Positions 10,041 to 19,739 of a stretch of DNA of 64,000 nucleotides are shown here, piece after piece; the stretch's first letter is position 1, and the number at the start of each line of letters is the position of its first letter. The DNA lies in the NCBI GenBank assembly GCA_002386525.1, contig DGIS01000024.1, positions 1 through 64,000 on the forward strand, written 5' to 3'. The notes beneath the pieces are model-generated. The model made no database searches, had not been told where the DNA came from, and saw only the letters and a list, made by a program, of their open reading frames with translations. The DNA comes from Sphingobacterium sp. UBA4616 (GTDB lineage: Bacteria; Bacteroidota; Bacteroidia; Sphingobacteriales; Sphingobacteriaceae). Position numbers and translations under genes: made by a program.

Positions 10041-11045
10041 ATGATGAACGTTGAACAAATATGGGCTGAACAAATCGAAAGCACCGAGAGATATATTGAA
10101 ACACCTATTTATGAATTAAATGAATTAAAATGCTGTCTGGTCACCAACAACATTCTGAGTGAAAACTATTTTCTTGTATCATGTCCTACTCCATTTTTAA
10201 AAATTTTTAAGGATAGAGAACTTTTATCTAAAGGTGTTCGGGTATTTCATATCGATAAAGGTGAACAAGGAGATCTACTTCTATACCTTCAGAATCCGGA
10301 ATTAAAGGACATTTTTATATTGTTTATACAAAATGTCATAAATGGTATCTCAGGAAAGACTGCCGAAGTAGAGGTGATAAAAGAAATTTTTGCCATTATC
10401 GAACGTTGGAAAAAACTATTTGAAAAATTCAGTCAGAATAGGCTATCCAGGGAAATGGAAAAAGGTCTTATCGGTGAACTCTTTTTCATTTATTTATCCC
10501 TTGAGAAAAATGTCAATGAAAGAGTTGTCATTGAAAGTTGGGACGGTCCCACCTTCAATGACAAGGATTTTCTATTTCCAAGTGGAGATGTTATTGAAAT
10601 TAAGCTGACTGAAGCAAAAAATCCTGTTTTAAAAATCACATCCGAACGACAGCTGGATAGCACAAACTATCAAAGATTATTTGTGGTTCTATTTGCTGTG
10701 GAACCTAATACCCATGGGGACCTTTCACTTGTTAAACTTATTGAGGCCATCAGAAATAAACTGGAGTCGCCCGAGGTAAGAATGATATTTAATGGGAAAT
10801 TAGCAGAAATAGGCTATTTGGATCATGACCGAGAGCAGTACAAATTGATTTATAGTATCAAAAATACGTGGTATTTTAACGCGACCAGCGATCAATTCCC
10901 CAAAATAGTGAACAACCAGGTTGCAGCAGGAATCTTTAATATTTCATATAGCATAGATATGCTTGCTTTAAAAGATTATATTATCCAAACCGAAACCTTT
11001 TATGAGGATGTAAAATTATGGAAAGAGCCATTAAAGAATATTTAG
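10041..11045 (+). CDS. PD-(D/E)XK motif protein (DUF4420-like)
   Basis: A 334-residue protein whose ATG directly abuts the Z1 stop and is preceded by a GGAGGAA ribosome-binding site; a second ATG follows at 10044. The putative catalytic core is the GELFF helix near residue 144, an acidic KDFLF strand near 175 and EIKLT near 186-190, which fits a PD-(D/E)XK fold. This family travels with GHKL ATPase, Z1 and AIPR genes and is the likely nuclease of the complex. Its 3' end overlaps the AIPR gene by 28 bp. Activity is inferred from motifs and context. Confidence 0.88.
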   Translation: MMNVEQIWAEQIESTERYIETPIYELNELKCCLVTNNILSENYFLVSCPTPFLKIFKDRELLSKGVRVFHIDKGEQGDLLLYLQNPELKDIFILFIQNVINGISGKTAEVEVIKEIFAIIERWKKLFEKFSQNRLSREMEKGLIGELFFIYLSLEKNVNERVVIESWDGPTFNDKDFLFPSGDVIEIKLTEAKNPVLKITSERQLDSTNYQRLFVVLFAVEPNTHGDLSLVKLIEAIRNKLESPEVRMIFNGKLAEIGYLDHDREQYKLIYSIKNTWYFNATSDQFPKIVNNQVAAGIFNISYSIDMLALKDYIIQTETFYEDVKLWKEPLKNI

Positions 11046-13387
11046 AAGAAGTTCAATCTGACGTATCTGCATTGGTATACTCAGATGGCGAGGGCGCAAG
11101 TTTTGAAGATAAGTTTACAGAATACTGCACCGAAATACTCGAATCTGTGGGTAAGTCTGAAGGGGCGCGTATCCTCTCCTATGTATATCCCAATAAAACC
11201 GGAGGAATCGACTGGAAAATCAATGGGTATTGTCTGAAAGATCATTTTGTAGAAAACAATATTACCAAATATGAAACACTCGATCTCTATATAACGTATT
11301 TCAACAAAGATTTCTACGGAAACAATGTCACACAGTTAGAATACAATAAAGGGATCAGTTATATTAAAAAGTTTATAAATTCTGCACTTAAACGGCATAT
11401 AGACTATATAGATAAGTCAAATACAGAGCTAATTGAGCTGATTAGAATTATAGGATCCCAAGGGAAGAATCTAGACAGAATCAACGTATATTATCTATTA
11501 AATGGAATCTCTAAACATGAGAAGGAAAATCTTGAAATCAACGGAATAAATATCAATATTCAGAATTGGGATCTCACCAGATTATTTGAGATCAAAAGAT
11601 CAAATAAACAACATGAGCCAATTGAACTTGACCTTGAAAAGATAATGGATGAAAAGACAGGGCTCCCCTGCCTTGAAGTACCTGTAATTGATGAAACTTA
11701 TAGCTGTTTCCTTGCCATTGTTCCAGGAAAGCTCTTAGCTAATCTGTATAAGGAATACTCCAATGAGCTTTTGGAGAGCAATGTACGTGCCTTTTTGGGA
11801 CAGGCGGGGAAATATAACAAAGGTATCCGCGACACCATCAGAAACAAGCCACAGATGTTTCTACCCTATAATAACGGAATAACCGCCACTGCAGAAAATG
11901 TTGAGACAAAAAAAATTGGAGAAACATTGTACATTACAAAATTAAATGACTTCCAGATCGTAAATGGAGGGCAAACCACAGCATCTTTGTACTACACATA
12001 AAAGAAATATAAAGATGCTGATCTGGAGAATATTTATGTACAGATGAAACTCACAGTTATTAAAGATATAGAAAAGAAAAATATCGAAGTACCTTTTATC
12101 TCTAGATTTGCAAATAGCCAAAATAAAGTGACAGATTTAGACCTTTCCTCAAATAATCCATTTTTCGTCGCTGTTGAAGGTTTATCAAGAAAGAAATATG
12201 TCGTAAATCCTGAGAATAGGAACCAGTCTTTATTGTGGTTTTTTGAAAGAACGAATGGACAATACCGGGAGTCGCTTAATAAGATTGGAAGCAAGGCCAA
12301 AACATTCAAGGAACAAAATCCGTTGGCGTTAAAGTTTGTAAAATCTGACATTGCGAAGTTTATTAATACCTGGGAACAAAAACCTCATATCGTTTCCCAG
12401 GGATCTCAAAGAAATTTCATCCATTACATTAAATCACTAGATGAATCCGCAAGAAAAAATAAACTTCCAGGTGAAAATTTTTATAAAAAACTAATTGCCA
12501 ATGCAATATTAATCAAAACCGTAGACAAGCTATTCGGAAGAAAAAATGTCGATGCTATCGGAGATACAAACATAAAGGCGCTCACTGTAGCCTACACCTT
12601 ATCCTATTTTCATTTCCTAACCAACAACAGACTGGATCTTTGGCAAATCTTTGACAATCAATTAGTATCAGCTGAGCTACAGGATGCATTAAAACAATTA
12701 CTCATTTTCACCTACAATCACATCATTTCCAAGGCAGGAAGCAGCTTAATATCTGAATATGCTAAAAAAGAATCGTCATGGAAAACATTGAAGGATACTG
12801 ACTATAAAAGTAATCTTATCATGTTACTCCGCAATGAATTGGTCACTGCTGAAGAAAGAGATCTGAGAGAAACGGAAAATGATACCGTAGATCTAAACTA
12901 TGAGGATACGATATTCAATATCAGTAACATCAGGAAACTGGGCATTAAATTTTGGGACGGTCTGAGAATTAAAGCTGGGCAAAGCGGTAGTATAGATTTA
13001 GATTACTCACTAATCTTTGATATATCAAAAAAACTAAAAGAAAACAAGAATTTAACGGACAGAGAAATTAAATATGGATTACGAATCGTTGATTTATTCG
13101 ATGAAAACACTGATGATTATGAAAAAATTAAATCCCTCTCTAAATTAGAAGATAATACTCTACTAGAGGTAAAGCCTATTTACGATAAATTAAACCAATT
13201 GGTTAAAGCTGAATGGGATCGAATAATAGATCTAGCTGATCAGACTAAAATATTTGATGGTCTAGAACTAGGAAATATTAAATCTATATCGAAAGCAATC
13301 CTAAGGAAAGAGAAAACAAAGGAACAATCTATCATCAAAGCTTATGAGTCCATTAAAAAACTAAGCAAATTTGGTATAAAAATATAA
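11018..13387 (+). pseudogene. AIPR family protein gene, interrupted by an in-frame TAA
   Basis: The AIPR (abortive infection phage resistance) gene continues in one frame from 11018 to 13387 except for TAA at 11999-12001. The stop follows FQIVNGGQTTASLYYT, in the middle of the conserved AIPR core. The sequence resumes as KKYKDADLENIYVQMKLTV without any shift. Without the stop it would encode about 789 residues. The upstream half is 327 residues; the downstream half could restart at ATG 12044 (447 residues). A change such as AAA, CAA or GAA to TAA explains the break. AIPR proteins accompany Z1/GHKL restriction genes and are predicted nuclease-like components. The gene is either a recent pseudogene, a reinitiating two-part gene or a sequencing error. 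Confidence 0.85.
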
Positions 13388-13392
13388 GTAGC

Positions 13393-13415
13393 TGGTGGGA
13401 ATATTCTTCCCGCCA
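13393..13415 (+). terminator. Hairpin after the AIPR gene
   Basis: TGGTGGGAA and TTCCCGCCA form a 9-bp stem (one G-T pair) with a 5-nt loop, 5 bp past the AIPR stop. No long T run follows, so termination may be weak. Confidence 0.45.
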
Positions 13416-13502
13416 CTATTGATGTTGTCTAGAAGCTATAGCAAGACACAATGAGTATGTAAACTGAGCTTGACAAAATTCAGCCATTATCCCTAACTTT
13501 GA

Positions 13503-13988
13503 ATGATGGCAAATTACGATGACGAAAACGACAGAATTCATGTTCCTCGCTTTGAGGAAGCTGCGGGGTTTTATACTACGCCGAAGCGAAGTTACAACAT
13601 GTCAAAAATCAGGAATCGTAACTCCAAACCCGAGCTCGTTCTAAGAAAAGCTTTATGGTTAAAAAACATCCGTTTTCGTCTTCACGACAAATCCCTCCCA
13701 GGAACGCCAGACATCGTTATCAAAAAATATAAACTTGCGATATTTGTCGATGGTGAATTTTGGCATGGCTTCGACTGGAAAAATAATAACGAACGGATTA
13801 AATCCAATCGCCAATTCTGGATCCCCAAGATCGAGCGCAACATGCAAAAGGATATTCGCGTCAACAGAGCCTTGCGAGATATGGATTACGTCGTATTTAG
13901 ATTTTGGACGCGAGATATTCTTAAGAATCTTCCTACCGTGCTAAATCAGATAGAGCTATTTTTAGAAACTAGAAAGCTTTGGAAATAA
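13503..13988 (+). CDS. vsr: Vsr-like (very short patch repair type) endonuclease
   Basis: A 161-residue protein with the Vsr fold: MSKIRNRNSKPELVLRKAL helix, LPGTPDIV near residues 66-72 (catalytic aspartate), and FVDGEFWHG near 81-89 (conserved histidine). In Vsr of E. coli, as I remember it, the matching segment is THGCFWHHHHC and binds zinc. Here those cysteine and histidine ligands are absent. The gene begins 115 bp after the AIPR gene; ATGs occur at 13503 and 13506. A classical role is nicking at T:G mismatches formed by deamination of 5-methylcytosine made by the adjacent methyltransferase. The altered metal site suggests instead a role as a nuclease of the restriction module. Both are possible. 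Confidence 0.88.
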   Translation: MMANYDDENDRIHVPRFEEAAGFYTTPKRSYNMSKIRNRNSKPELVLRKALWLKNIRFRLHDKSLPGTPDIVIKKYKLAIFVDGEFWHGFDWKNNNERIKSNRQFWIPKIERNMQKDIRVNRALRDMDYVVFRFWTRDILKNLPTVLNQIELFLETRKLWK

Positions 13989-13993
13989 GTAAA

Positions 13994-14953
13994 TTATTCT
14001 TTAAATACATTATCTCGATGCCAGGCTAAATTTTCCTGCGATGGATAATAAAATTGTGTTATGGGAAGGGAAATTTCTTTACCTTTCAATTTCGATAGGC
14101 TATAAGGGTGATCGTCCAGCTCGTCAATATAATCGGAAACCATAATGGTATAACTTTCATCAATACTGACCAGTCCCCTATCAAATGCACGGTGCAAGTT
14201 TGGACACAGTGCTATTCCGTTGGTAACCTTGTCGTCATGCGTAACTGCGAAAGGCACAATATGGCACGCATCAATAAAGTTGTACTTAAAGGTAGACCGC
14301 ATCCGCATACCTGTCATCGCACAGGTGTCCTGATAAAGCTGCGGGATATAGCGTTTGAACAAACCGGATCTGACAAACACATCTTCCTCGGTCTGAATAG
14401 AAATATGTTTGTACTGTGCCTCGGGCTCATTCAGAACCAATGATTGTACTTCATGGTAAAAGCCGTCATTCAATTCCTTATGCCGATAGTATGCTACACG
14501 CTCATTTGCAAAGTAAGCTGAAAGTAGCTGATCACGGACTGCGGTGCGGTTTAATGGATCACTGAGCAACACGGCAAGTTTATAGTCGAACGCACCGTAG
14601 GCCACCACTTCAGCGAGTGTCTTGACACTTTTGATATGCGCATTGATCTGAGATCCGGGATTTGGGTATAAAAACCAAAAGTTTTGCCCTACTGCCTTGT
14701 CAGACTGCAAATAATAAAAGGGCTGCGTAAAATCGGGCTGATGTGCAGTCCGCACCAGTAACCGCCAGTTTTCCTGAAACAATCCCACAAGATCGACATT
14801 GACTTCGAAGCGGTTGTTAAGGACAATACCCTTTTCGATCAGCTCGACCAAAGTCAGGAGCAAGATGGGCTTATGTGGCGCCAATCCATATCTGGTATTG
14901 GCTCTTTTAACATGCTGAAAGGCGCTGAGGTAAGTATCTAGTCCGACATTCAT
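13994..14953 (-). CDS. HNH endonuclease
   Basis: A 319-residue protein. The C-terminal HNH domain has CAMTGMR near residue 209, DACHIVPF near 225-232 (catalytic histidine) and LCPNLHRAFDRG near 247-258. The N-terminal part (APHKPILLLTLVELIEKG, VRTAHQPDF, FWFLYPN) matches the domain usually found before this HNH in putative modification-dependent restriction enzymes. It is convergent with the Vsr gene (5-bp gap) and lies at the edge of the defence island. It could be a stand-alone restriction enzyme. Its target and methylation preference are unknown. Confidence 0.88.
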   Translation of the reverse strand: MNVGLDTYLSAFQHVKRANTRYGLAPHKPILLLTLVELIEKGIVLNNRFEVNVDLVGLFQENWRLLVRTAHQPDFTQPFYYLQSDKAVGQNFWFLYPNPGSQINAHIKSVKTLAEVVAYGAFDYKLAVLLSDPLNRTAVRDQLLSAYFANERVAYYRHKELNDGFYHEVQSLVLNEPEAQYKHISIQTEEDVFVRSGLFKRYIPQLYQDTCAMTGMRMRSTFKYNFIDACHIVPFAVTHDDKVTNGIALCPNLHRAFDRGLVSIDESYTIMVSDYIDELDDHPYSLSKLKGKEISLPITQFYYPSQENLAWHRDNVFKE

Positions 14954-14991
14954 AATTGCAAAATAGGCAATCTTTTTAAAATACGAACAGA

Positions 14992-15177
14992 TTAGGAGAG
15001 ATGAAATCTGATCTCTAGGGCTGGATACCGACGTTTCATCGTTTGATCAGCGAATTCCCTATTCTCAAACTTCCCTTCATCCCATTTCCAATAAACTGGA
15101 TACAGCTTTTCCTTGGGATCAATAAGTACGCGCCAAGCTTCGAAACGAGTGCCGAGAGTTTCTTTGAATTCGGTCAT
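14992..15177 (-). CDS. Small unknown protein
   Basis: A 61-residue open frame from ATG 15177, rich in charged and aromatic residues (FEAWRVLIDPKEKLYPVYW), ending 38 bp before the HNH gene in the same orientation. No domain is recognised. It could be a small accessory gene of the HNH nuclease or a chance frame. Confidence 0.4.
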   Translation of the reverse strand: MTEFKETLGTRFEAWRVLIDPKEKLYPVYWKWDEGKFENREFADQTMKRRYPALEIRFHLS

Positions 15178-15342
15178 CAAAACTAACTTTACTTATTTAA
15201 GGTTGGAGTCTTAAAGATAAATTTCCCTCAAAAACTTTTTAATCTGTTGGCTTGCTGCAACTTTATAATTAAGTATTTTATTTATTTCCAAATAAAATAC
15301 GTACAATAAAATTACGATAACGGACTGTAAAAGAACACTGAG

Positions 15343-15885
15343 CTAAATTAAAAAAGAGATCGTGCTCCATTCTTTAAAAAACAGCTGAAACTCTGGCCGC
15401 GTTAGTAATATCGTCAACAAGATACCCACAATCTGAAAAGAAAGACTATTATTGTTCTTGTTTTCATAACACAAATTATCCATTACAAATCGAACCTTGC
15501 CCCCTTTCAAGCCATTCTTTCTTAAAAACTTCTTAAGTCTCTTTTTTTTATAGTCAGCCAACATCTGATAGTTAAATGGCTTCGAGCATTTCAACACCCT
15601 CTTCTTCCAGCGCTCCAGTGCTTCCTTCCTTTTATCGAAAAAATAAGTAAAGCCGAAATAAGCAAAAATACTTAATACGAATATAATAAGTAGCTTCCAT
15701 CCTATCATTATATTCAGAAGTGTGGTAGCCATCAATCCGCAATAGATAAAACAATATAATGCCATAAAAGGCAAAACTTCTTTGCGTCTGAAATCTTTTG
15801 GCGTCATATGATAAACTATCGTAGCAAAAGAAAGATCATATACAAAGAAACTTCTGAGTCTCTGAAAAAAGTAATTGGGTTGCAT
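15343..15885 (-). CDS. Unknown membrane protein
   Basis: A 180-residue protein with two adjacent hydrophobic segments around residues 38-60 and 62-82 (FMALYCFIYCGLMATTLLN and LLIIFVLSIFAYFGFTYFF). A very basic stretch follows (KKKRLKKFLRKNGLKGGK), and a third weaker hydrophobic segment lies near the C-terminus. The topology would be a helical hairpin with a cytoplasmic basic domain. It stands alone, flanked by more than 150 bp of non-coding sequence on each side. No family is recognised. Confidence 0.7.
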   Translation of the reverse strand: MQPNYFFQRLRSFFVYDLSFATIVYHMTPKDFRRKEVLPFMALYCFIYCGLMATTLLNIMIGWKLLIIFVLSIFAYFGFTYFFDKRKEALERWKKRVLKCSKPFNYQMLADYKKKRLKKFLRKNGLKGGKVRFVMDNLCYENKNNNSLSFQIVGILLTILLTRPEFQLFFKEWSTISFLI

Positions 15886-15973
15886 AATTCTGAGGTTTAA
15901 AATGTTTATAAATAAAGCTGTAAGTGGATATTCTTAAAAAAACTTTTCGAAGAAAAATACTAACACAAAAAGA

Positions 15974-15999
15974 GCTTCCCTCTAACGGCAGAGGGAAGC
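15974..15999 (-). terminator. Strong hairpin, leftward terminator
   Basis: GCTTCCCTCT and AGAGGGAAGC are perfect 10-bp arms around a 6-nt loop. Read leftward the stem is followed by CTCTTTTTG, as expected for an intrinsic terminator ending transcription from the small gene at 16.2-16.4 kb. Confidence 0.65.
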
Positions 16000-16163
16000 A
16001 ATTTGGCTAATTTGTCGATCACACTAGCTGCAAAACCAACGAATGCTTTTTTTTTAAATAAAGATAAGCATGTTATCTATAATAGTTATTGATCATTTCG
16101 AAGAAAAAGTTGATCAAAACGGAACTATCAGATTAAATCTTGACTAATACATTTTAATACCTG

Positions 16164-16391
16164 TCACATTTTGCCCAAATTTTCATAATACCAGAATAAT
16201 TCATCTGAAACTTGCGGATATTCGTTTCGCCAATCATAGATTTTACTATTTAGGATATCATCACTTTTACCGGAAAATATTTCATTCTTTAAATCGGTAA
16301 TTCTAAAAAAGCTCGTATAAGCCTCTTTCAAAATTTGTGCCTCGCAACATTTGATTGCGTGCACCTTTTCTAAAAATCTAATTATTATCAT
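16164..16391 (-). CDS. Small unknown protein
   Basis: A 75-residue frame from ATG 16391 with plausible soluble composition (LKNEIFSGKSDDILNSKIYDW, YPQVSDELFWYYENLG). No family is recognised. The downstream perfect hairpin at 15974-15999 supports it being transcribed. It could also be a remnant of a longer accessory gene. Confidence 0.45.
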   Translation of the reverse strand: MIIIRFLEKVHAIKCCEAQILKEAYTSFFRITDLKNEIFSGKSDDILNSKIYDWRNEYPQVSDELFWYYENLGKM

Positions 16392-16707
16392 GTCTGGTCC
16401 TTTATCTATAAATATGGCGCTACAATTGAAAGTGCACTAAATTTTAATAGGATAAATCAATATGACATAAATATTACAAAGTCCAAATTTGCTAGTAATA
16501 TCTAAAAAATTATTTAGGTTAAAACTCCAAATTGAAAAATTGCTAGGATTTTAAAAACGTCAAATCGCGTTCGCTCTTTTAGTTTTCTTTTTTCTTCAAG
16601 CTTAAATATATCCTTAACAGTGTCAAAAAAGATAGTATTGGTCATGGGGGGTAAAATTATATTTGTTCAGTCCGTGTGATTTCGAAAAAACACAGCTAAA
16701 GTCTATA
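16392..16707. other. Non-coding AT-rich gap
   Basis: About 316 bp without a supportable gene on either strand and no convincing repeat or RNA structure. Confidence 0.5.
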
Positions 16708-17473
16708 CTAATCTGCTAACTTGCCAATGCGCAGCGATTGATTGGCAATTTTAATAAAGAGATTGTCTAACTGTCTTGGCGTAATATGTAGGTTTTCATC
16801 CATTGTATTATAATAATCAAATACACGTAAGCATTTCATAAAAAATTAGGCACACTCCTGATCCGCCTGCTCTGTATTGACAATCCGCCTGCCTCGGGCT
16901 CAACTTCTTTCAGTACCAAATTCAACGCTGCATAAGCCCTGCTATCATAAATAAAATAGATATCAGGCAAATGAAAATGTAGATATTTTGATGCAGAAGA
17001 TCGTTTCTGTAATCCAGTCTCTTTTTCAAAAGCACCACTCAGTATTTTATGTAGGGTAGCACCTTGGTGATCTGCTCATCGTTAATCGACACTAAAGGCA
17101 CATCTGCCCAACGTTTGATTTCGTCAATATACTGATCCAGCTTAATTTTTTGAAATATGGGTACAATGTGATTGACATAAAAATCGTCGTTGATTATTTC
17201 TGCGACAGGTAGTGCGTCTTCGATGGTATTTTTTACGTTTCGTCTTTCTATCGATGCAGCTTAAGTGCGACCAATAATCAAGGCCTTTGCCAAAATGGAT
17301 TGGCTATCGGTATTACTCGGATATTGCTGACACATCCTGTACAAGATCTGATTGGATATATCCCGATCGCTCTTGGCAAAATGTTCGATCCTATCGATAA
17401 GTCGTTTCGTCGTGTAATTCAAAATTTGATAATTTACAATTTGTGAATTAATATGACTTTTCTTTTCTAACAA
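16708..17473 (-). pseudogene. Multiply broken gene of unknown family
   Basis: Leftward coding sequence is clear but disrupted. An N-terminal part (SHINSQIVNYQILNY ... AKALIIGRT) meets TAA at 17261-17263, then continues in the same frame (AASIERRNVKNTIEDALPV ... DEQITKVLPYIKY). A frameshift near 17050 gives LSGAFEKETGLQKRSSASKY ... FIYDSRAYAALNLV. A further shift near 16890 and another stop near 16854 precede the last part (KCLRVFDYYN ... SLRIGKLAD), which ends at TAG 16708. At least four lesions mean it is dead. I do not recognise the family; the SSASKYLHFHLPDIYFIYDS block would be the best probe for homologues. Confidence 0.7.
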
Positions 17474-17800
17474 GGGTGGGCTATTATATCGTTCACTAAA
17501 ATAAATTATTCATTTTAAAATAAAAAATCAAAATATCAATAGTCAATAAATTATCAAATAGATTTAAAGTTGTTTTTCAATATCAACATACACTATAAGG
17601 TTTGTTCCGGTCAAATAGATAATATAGAATGTGAAATTCGTTGCGTTACAATTTGACACTTCTCTTGCTCAACAAAAGTAGTACAATAACCATAAATCAC
17701 TAGGTTAATAACTGTACATGTTATACGCTTTGCCATAACACAGAAATGTCCTTTACGACGAAGGCCGGAAAGGACATTTATAAACTTCAGCAATACCAAA
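17474..17800. other. Gap without a supportable gene
   Basis: About 327 bp between the broken gene and the next small gene. A 62-codon leftward frame (17611-17799) is present, but its composition is not protein-like. Confidence 0.4.
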
Positions 17801-18196
17801 CTACAAAATATTACAAGCTACAATACAGCATAATGGATTTTGATTTCTCGGAAAACTGAAAACTTCACGTCTTTCTCCTGGATAGAGTTTATGTGCGACT
17901 GTTTCACGCCTCCAACTACCACCATAAATCCATCTTCTTTCAATAGTAACATCGGCATATTTACTTGAACTATTGTTCAAATAATACCAAGCATATTGAG
18001 AATTTCCTTCCTCTGAAATTTTAATTTGGTTTCCACAACCGCTATAATTGCATTGTTGATCAATAGAGTCGACCTCTTCTATTGCTTTTATTACTTGAAA
18101 ATTGACAGGAGGAGCAGTTAGCTCAGTGTTTTCTTCATTGGTTTCGAAGAATTTTCCATTAAAAATTGGATCACTTAAATTTAATTTTTCGCTCAT
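17801..18196 (-). CDS. Unknown small protein, cysteine-containing
   Basis: A 131-residue protein from ATG 18196 without a signal peptide. It contains two cysteine pairs or clusters (QQCNYSGCGNQ and NPLCCIVACNIL), and aromatic/charged strands (YAWYYLNNSSSKYADVTIERRW, then WRRETVAHKLYPGER). This suggests a small beta-rich domain that may bind metal or form disulphides. No family is recognised. It lies alone in the decaying accessory region. Confidence 0.65.
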   Translation of the reverse strand: MSEKLNLSDPIFNGKFFETNEENTELTAPPVNFQVIKAIEEVDSIDQQCNYSGCGNQIKISEEGNSQYAWYYLNNSSSKYADVTIERRWIYGGSWRRETVAHKLYPGERREVFSFPRNQNPLCCIVACNIL

Positions 18197-18402
18197 GACT
18201 TAATGATTAATAATTAATAATTAACTGGTTTATAGATAAAAATGTAAAATACTTATTACTAGATTCTGACTTTTTTGACCTTTCAATTTTTTGATTTTTC
18301 TTTGCGCCCATCTCCAAAAATCAAATTGATTTCCAGACACTTATTTATTCGACAACGATCTACTCAAGCCGCCGAATTGATTCTCCAATAATTTACTCTA
18401 TT

Positions 18403-19305
18403 TTATTTCATAATATTCAGACTGACCAGCCAAAACTGTTGTTGTTTCAGCCCGACCACTGGATTCGATCCATAATTAAAACTTCCGCCTATAGATACCT
18501 TTATGGGTTGATATGCAATAAAAATGTCTGCGCCAGTTCTCAATAGATGCGTATAATGTTCTCTATTATCAGTAGTATTAATAGCGTCAACTCTTCCTCA
18601 ATAATCCGCCGAAAACCTGAGCAATGGTGATGGTGTTATTGGATCATCCTTCTTGTTAATATCAAAATGTATTGCTGTCTTAAACTGTGGCCTCAAAATA
18701 AAACCCTCGTTAGCCTTATCACTGGCTTTGAACGCCCCTTGCAATTGTAATCCGGCATAAGCGGATAAAAACAATGCAGTACCATTGGAAATATTTCTAG
18801 AATTGAAATTGAAACCTGGCCCACCATTTCTATTTTTATAATAGGTAAGTAGCATATTCGAGACAATAGAATTTTTGTTTTCAACTCCATCATAGACATA
18901 CTTTGCGTCTCCATTGATAAAGAAACCTTTACTCGCATTTTTACTAATAAGCTGAGTTAAGCCATAACCAATACTAAAATTATCCTGTTTTTTGTCCGTC
19001 AGTGTATTTTTATGATATTCTGTTGCTATCTTAGATATACTGCTGGTAGCATTATCACCTAATCTATATGATAAGCCAGAATTGATCAGCCAAGAGGATT
19101 TATCTTTCTCAGGCAAAGTGATCTGCAGCTGTGCTGGACTTTCCTTTTGTTCAGCAGTTTCCATCGATTCCCCTATTTTGAACCTACTCCAAATAGAATC
19201 AACTTTGCTCATTAATGTTTTTCCTTTGTCATTTGGAGTGTCTTTCTGCCCATAGACTATATTCCAAACAAAAAGAACCATTATTAATACTATTAACTTT
19301 TTCAT
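18403..19305 (-). pseudogene. Outer-membrane beta-barrel-like protein gene interrupted by in-frame TGA
   Basis: The gene encodes a signal peptide (MKKLIVLIMVLFVWNIVYGQ) and a beta-strand-rich mature part (SSWLINSGLSYRLGD, FSIGYGLTQLI, GFFINGDAKYVYDG). It stops at TGA 18598-18600 after LLRFSADY. The same frame stays open for 64 more codons (GRVDAINTTDNREHYTHLL ... QQFWLVSLNIMK) to TAA at 18403-18405. The tail contains further barrel-like strands and a terminal aromatic motif, so the original protein was about 300 residues. A TGG or CGA to TGA change would explain it. The upstream gene at 19317-19733 is 11 bp away and probably in the same operon. Confidence 0.7.
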
Positions 19306-19316
19306 AATTATGTTTA

Positions 19317-19733
19317 TTAAGGGTAAGCAATTCCTTCTAACATTTTTACGAGATCACCCACCGTATCACAATTTTTAACTTTATTAACGGTTAGTTTCTT
19401 CACACCTGGATTGTGCTTTTTTATAATATCATCGAGCTCCTTAGTAATTGAAAGAATGTCGAGATCAGAAAACTCAAAGTCGCTAATTTCCTTAGTGTCT
19501 TTTAGATTTTTGATCAATTCTTCTGTTGGCTCGTAACCATACGCTCTTAGAAGTACGATCCTTACTTCTATCGAAATGGAACTTTTACCTACAATAGACT
19601 GAGCAGTCAAAAACTTGCTCAAGCTAATAGTGTTTACCAAGATAGCTTTGTTTTCTTTTTCAAATTGCTCTATCGCATGTACGACTAGATGAAATGAATA
19701 CGGATTTACTTTAATTGATGCTTTTTTACTCAT
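19317..19733 (-). CDS. Unknown soluble protein in operon with a barrel-like protein
   Basis: A 138-residue cytoplasmic-type protein from ATG 19733, rich in lysine, glutamate and isoleucine. Helical segments include SFHLVVHAIEQFEKENKA and SITKELDDIIKKHNPG. No known motif is visible. It ends 11 bp before the interrupted outer-membrane-like gene, suggesting co-transcription. The function is unknown. Confidence 0.65.
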   Translation of the reverse strand: MSKKASIKVNPYSFHLVVHAIEQFEKENKAILVNTISLSKFLTAQSIVGKSSISIEVRIVLLRAYGYEPTEELIKNLKDTKEISDFEFSDLDILSITKELDDIIKKHNPGVKKLTVNKVKNCDTVGDLVKMLEGIAYP

Positions 19734-19739
19734 GGTACT

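Noticed and set aside
17611..17799. 62-codon leftward open frame after the cysteine-containing small protein
   Set aside because: Composition is not protein-like, there is no ribosome-binding site, and it lies downstream of a complete gene without any homology cue.
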